From assembly GCA_014529385.2 (NCBI GenBank), contig CM043950.1, positions 157,553,545 to 157,617,544 on the forward strand: a DNA stretch of 64,000 nucleotides, in the 5' to 3' direction. The notes beneath the pieces were generated by a model that was given only the letters and a program-made list of their open reading frames with translations, had not been told where the DNA came from and did not search any database. The position numbers and the translations under genes are program-made. Positions within the stretch are counted from its first letter, which is position 1. Every line of letters begins with the position of its first letter. Origin of the DNA: Adiantum capillus-veneris. Taxonomy: Eukaryota > Streptophyta > Polypodiopsida > Polypodiales > Pteridaceae. Shown one piece after another: positions 60,957-64,000 of this stretch.

Positions 60957-61830
60957 ATGGCTGATAACAACACAAATGTGTTCAAGATGTTTGCTGCTGA
61001 GGATAGATTGGATGGGGAAAATTACCCTATGTGGGCTTATATGATGCAACATGTTCTTGTGTTGAAGGGTGTCTGGAATATTGTGCAGGGCATTGATGTA
61101 CACCCTGGTTCTGAGGATACATGCGATGTTGAGGATGTTGTATATCTTCCTGCAAGGATTGCTGCTGTTAGAGTTGTTTTGCCTATGGCAGAACAAGCTC
61201 GCTAGGATGTAAAAGATGCGTAGGCTCATGCACTGATTGCCTTGTCTGTGAAGCACACTATTACTGCTCACATTTGTTCGATGAAATCTGCAAAACAGGC
61301 TTGGGTTATTCTGGCTGGTCTTTATGCAAGTCGTAATAAGGCTAAAATCGCATTGCTGCGTAAAGAACTAGAATCGAAGATTATGCATGAGGAAGATGTC
61401 ATGGACACTTTCCTTGCCGGTGTCAAGGATATCAAGAGCAACTTATTTCTATAGGTGAAGTCATTTCAGGCAGTTCCCTTGTGCAGACTGTTCTTGATGC
61501 CTTGCTAGACTCTTAGTAGACTTTTGCTAGTACTTGGACACTTATGACCCAAGGAAATTCTGAAGTTGTCAAGTTTGATGCATTGTGCACATTGCTGTTG
61601 CAAGAGTCACTTTCCAAGAAAACAGGACTAGACAGCATGTAGTTGAACATATCTTTATTGCTGCTCAAAGGAAAGATGGTAACAGTAATGCAGCCACTTC
61701 TCATGGTTCTTTTGTGAGTGGAAAATCACATGTTTGTAATGCTTCTATTGGAAACAATTCGTCTGGAAATTTTGCGATAAGAGAAAAAAGAAGACGTGTT
61801 TCCATTATCGTAAAGCTAATGATCACTTAA
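60957..61830 (+). pseudogene. Element E gag
   Basis: The frame 60957-61205 reads MADNNTNVFKMFAAEDRLDG and ENYPMWAYMMQHVLVLKGVW, the usual copia gag start (LxGxNYxxW). It continues over 61242-61454 with AHICSMKSAKQAWVILAGLY and LLRKELESKIMHEEDVMDTF, the UBN2-type region. Several stops follow (61203, 61453, 61516). Near 61795-61850 a knuckle can be traced as TCFHYRKANDHLIKQC, in which the second Cys is replaced by Tyr (CX2YX4HX4C). It is not functional as written. Confidence 0.87.
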
Positions 61831-61928
61831 TCAAGCAGTGTCCTAAGTTGGAGGCTACTAAGAAGAAAGAGGGTGGTTCCACTGCAAATGCTGGTTCCAC
61901 TACAAATGTAGCTATTGTTTAGTATTCT

Positions 61929-62519
61929 ATGAAAGGAGACTATGATGCTGATGTTGATGCAAAATGGGCTTTTAGTGCAGAGTGTACCTATAATCCTGCT
62001 GTCCATGATGCATGCATGTCAATTACTGCAGTTTCACATGTGTGGTATTTTGACAGTGGTGCTACAAAGCACATTACCTCACATCGTGATTTGTTCACCT
62101 CTCTCATGTTTGTCCCTCATGGGAATTCGGTCACTTGTGCCAACAATGCCTCTTATCCGATTCAAGGAGTTGGAAAGATTGTGCTTACTGCTGTAAATGG
62201 TAGTTCTTTCACACTTGTTAATGCACTTTATGTACCTGGGATCAAGAAGAATCTTTTGTCTGTATCTACACTTGCTAGACTTGGTCTTGTAGTAAAATTT
62301 GTGGATGACAGATGTACAATACATGATCTCAGTTTCGGTGATGAAATTGTTCCATCTAGCATTTTATGCTGCGAGTTGTATAAGCTCACTTTGTATTACA
62401 AGTGTGGGCATAATTTTGCAAATCTAGTTGTGGATTCAAAGGCTATTTTAGATGCAAAACTTTGGCATGCATGTTTTGGTCATCTGAATTGCCAGTTTGT
62501 TGCATTTGCAAAAATTTGA
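61929..62519 (+). CDS. Element E protease and GAG-pre-integrase
   Basis: The frame contains VWYFDSGATKHITSHRDLFT with the aspartic protease DSGA motif, followed by VGKIVLTAVNGSSFTLVNAL and YVPGIKKNLLSVSTLARLGL, the conserved copia block after the protease. The end AKLWHACFGHLNCQF belongs to the GAG-pre-integrase domain (LWHxRxGH). A stop at 62517 comes with a one-base shift into the next frame. The protease itself looks complete. Confidence 0.9.
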   Translation: MKGDYDADVDAKWAFSAECTYNPAVHDACMSITAVSHVWYFDSGATKHITSHRDLFTSLMFVPHGNSVTCANNASYPIQGVGKIVLTAVNGSSFTLVNALYVPGIKKNLLSVSTLARLGLVVKFVDDRCTIHDLSFGDEIVPSSILCCELYKLTLYYKCGHNFANLVVDSKAILDAKLWHACFGHLNCQFVAFAKI

Positions 62520-63416
62520 TATGGTTGCTTCTTTGCCGCCTCTTGAAGCACCTGTCAAACATGTTTGTGAAGGCTGTATTTTGGGTAAGATGCAGCATTC
62601 TAAGTTATTAAAGGATGGTTCAGTTAGGGCCACATGCAGGTTGCAACTTGTGCATAGTGATGTTTGTGGTCCCATGCAAACTCTATCCTTGGGAAATTAC
62701 CTTTACTTCGCGACTTTCATTTATGATTACTCTAGGCATGCATGGGTATTTCCGCTTAAAGAGAAGTCCGAATGTTTTAGGTGCTTCAAACAATTTCTGG
62801 CTATGAATGAAAATGTCTCGAAATGTACTATGGGCACCCTCCGTTCCGATGGAGGGAGGGCGTATATGTCTCATGAATTAAATGCATTTTTGGCTAGTTA
62901 TGGTATAGAACACCAATGTACAGTGCCTTATAAGCCTCATCAAAATGGTGTTGCTGAGAGGAAAAACATGTCACTTACGGAAATGGCACAATGTATGGTC
63001 AAAAGTTAAGCTTTTCCAAATTTGTTTTGGCTTGAGGCCATCATGTGTGCCACTTATGTACTAAACAAGTGTGCTACAAAAGCTCTGCAATCTATTACTC
63101 CATATGAAGCATGTCATGATAGAAAGCCTTATATTGAGCACATGCATGTTTTTGGTTGTTTGGCATATGCTTTGGTGCCACAAACACAACACTTAAATTG
63201 GATGATAAGGCTATCAAATGTATTTTTGTTGGTTATAGTGCTGAAAGCAAAGGTTACAGGTTGTATCATCCGCAGACAAAGTGTATCTTGGTCTCACGGG
63301 ATGTTGTGTTTGTGGAAGATTCTGTTCATCCCTTGCTATCATGTACTAGAGACAATAATGTCAGCTCACAGGACATTTATGACACTTATTGCCTCTTTTT
63401 AGTTGTGAAATTTTGA
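62497..63416 (+). pseudogene. Element E integrase
   Basis: Frame 62497-63009 includes HVCEGCILGKMQHSKL (zinc domain end), LVHSDVCGPMQTLSLGNYLY (first Asp), TLRSDGGRAYMSHELNAFLA (second Asp) and YKPHQNGVAERKN (Glu), so the D,D,E triad is complete. A TAA at 63007 interrupts it. Frame 63022-63240 continues with FWLEAIMCATYVLNKCATKA and PYEACHDRKPYIEHMHVFGC. After a frameshift 63156-63416 gives KLDDKAIKCIFVGYSAESKG and YRLYHPQTKCILVSRDVVF, the C-terminal copia block. Confidence 0.9.
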
Positions 63417-63750
63417 ATGTAAACTCCAATGAGGCAAATGTACATCCCATGGGGGTTTTTGAAAATGTTACAAATCAGCCTAATACTGATGTAGATGTAC
63501 ATGATGTACTTGATGAGGAAAGGGCTGAAAATGAGTAGGATAGAGGTTTGCCAAAATGGCCGGTGCATACATTGCATGACAGTAAATTGGATGCACCTTT
63601 GTCTAGTCGCACTCATTCAAGCTCTCACCATGCATCTTATGCATTAGATTGTTATGCTTTGGCTACATTAGGGAATGTGGGAAGTCATTTGGAGGGTCTT
63701 CTAAGAAAATACAAATTTTTACCTTCTCTCTCTAGAAAATTGGTGTGGTA

Positions 63751-64000
63751 AAAGAGAAGGCGTCCTCATCAATCATTCAAAAAGTGTACTTCAAAGTGTG
63801 TTCTTTCAATAGAGTCATAACGGCCGTAATGATTGATGGAATGTCCCTTTTCAATTATATTGAATTCACCTTGTCATATAGGAGGGAATTACTTTTCCAT
63901 ACAATGTATGCAATAGAGAGTCTAGGGAGTAATGGTGCTATACTCTTTCGTTTCTTAATTTTCTTGAATTTGTATTCATGGCTTCTTCATCCACCCCCTC
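63751..64000. other. Unassigned end of window
   Basis: The copia reading is lost by about 63.7 kb, before any reverse transcriptase motif. The last 250 bases are T-rich and end in a stretch reminiscent of an LTR near its 3' part, with no gene. It could be another insertion into element E. Confidence 0.35.

Larger units (their letters stand above)
60411..63750 (+). mobile_element. Element E: Ty1/copia retrotransposon (5' part)
   Basis: A 5' LTR (60411-60634) is followed by a primer-site-like sequence, gag, zinc-knuckle remnant, protease, GAG-pre-integrase and integrase, all on the plus strand and in copia order (integrase before reverse transcriptase). Recognisable coding stops after the integrase C-terminal region. 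The reverse transcriptase is not in the window. The LTR matches that at 215-441. Confidence 0.92.

Overview
This is nuclear DNA from a plant with a large, repeat-choked genome. Evidence for a plant: Ty3/gypsy and Ty1/copia elements primed by plant-type initiator-Met tRNA sites, a Tat/Athila-type primer site, a Tat-type element with two RNase H domains, and a CACTA (En/Spm) DNA transposon with a TNP2-like transposase. The long AC, CT and GA microsatellites and a Penelope-like reverse transcriptase are compatible with a fern or another seed-free vascular plant, but that placement is a guess. I see no intact single-copy host gene and no tRNA or rRNA gene. Nearly everything is mobile-element sequence, much of it nested, and the coding regions are broken by stops and frameshifts.

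Layout. Positions 1-441 are the 3' end of a copia element. Positions 589-10876 are element A, an LTR retrotransposon with a perfect ATAAT target duplication whose internal region encodes a gag-like, internally repetitive protein but no recognisable reverse transcriptase or integrase. Positions 12611-22739 are element B, a minus-strand Ty3/gypsy chromovirus with a GGAAG duplication. Its integrase is interrupted at 14666-16004 by a small terminal-inverted-repeat element with piggyBac-like TTAA flanks. With A and B removed, 442-588, 10877-12610 and 22740-29524 form one older block: a Penelope-like coding region followed by two diverged ~2.1 kb repeat units, each ending in a CA tract.

Positions 29525-31758 plus 42600-43782 are B', a plus-strand relative of B. 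It is split by element C (31759-42599), a Tat-type gypsy element with very large, microsatellite-rich LTRs. B' is cut off at 43783 by a probable LTR of element D, whose unrecognised K/E/P-rich and coiled-coil ORFs lie on the minus strand to about 48.0 kb. A complete-ended CACTA transposon occupies 48621-54180 (TSD GAA). Positions 54.2-60.4 kb are a mosaic: unrecognised short ORFs, a three-copy ~102 bp tandem repeat leading into an acidic Lys/Glu-rich ORF, a fragment resembling an FCP1/NLI-type phosphatase, a B'-family LTR fragment, and a cluster of ACCAAATTTGGT-like palindromes. From 60411 a second member of the copia family at the left edge runs through gag, protease and integrase, and becomes unrecognisable after about 63.7 kb.

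Order of events: the Penelope-like block is oldest. Copia, A and B inserted into it, and the TTAA element later inserted into B. Independently, C inserted into B'. Promoter-like TATA boxes are visible in the LTRs of the copia family, B/B' and C. I could run no alignment, so divergence statements are by eye.
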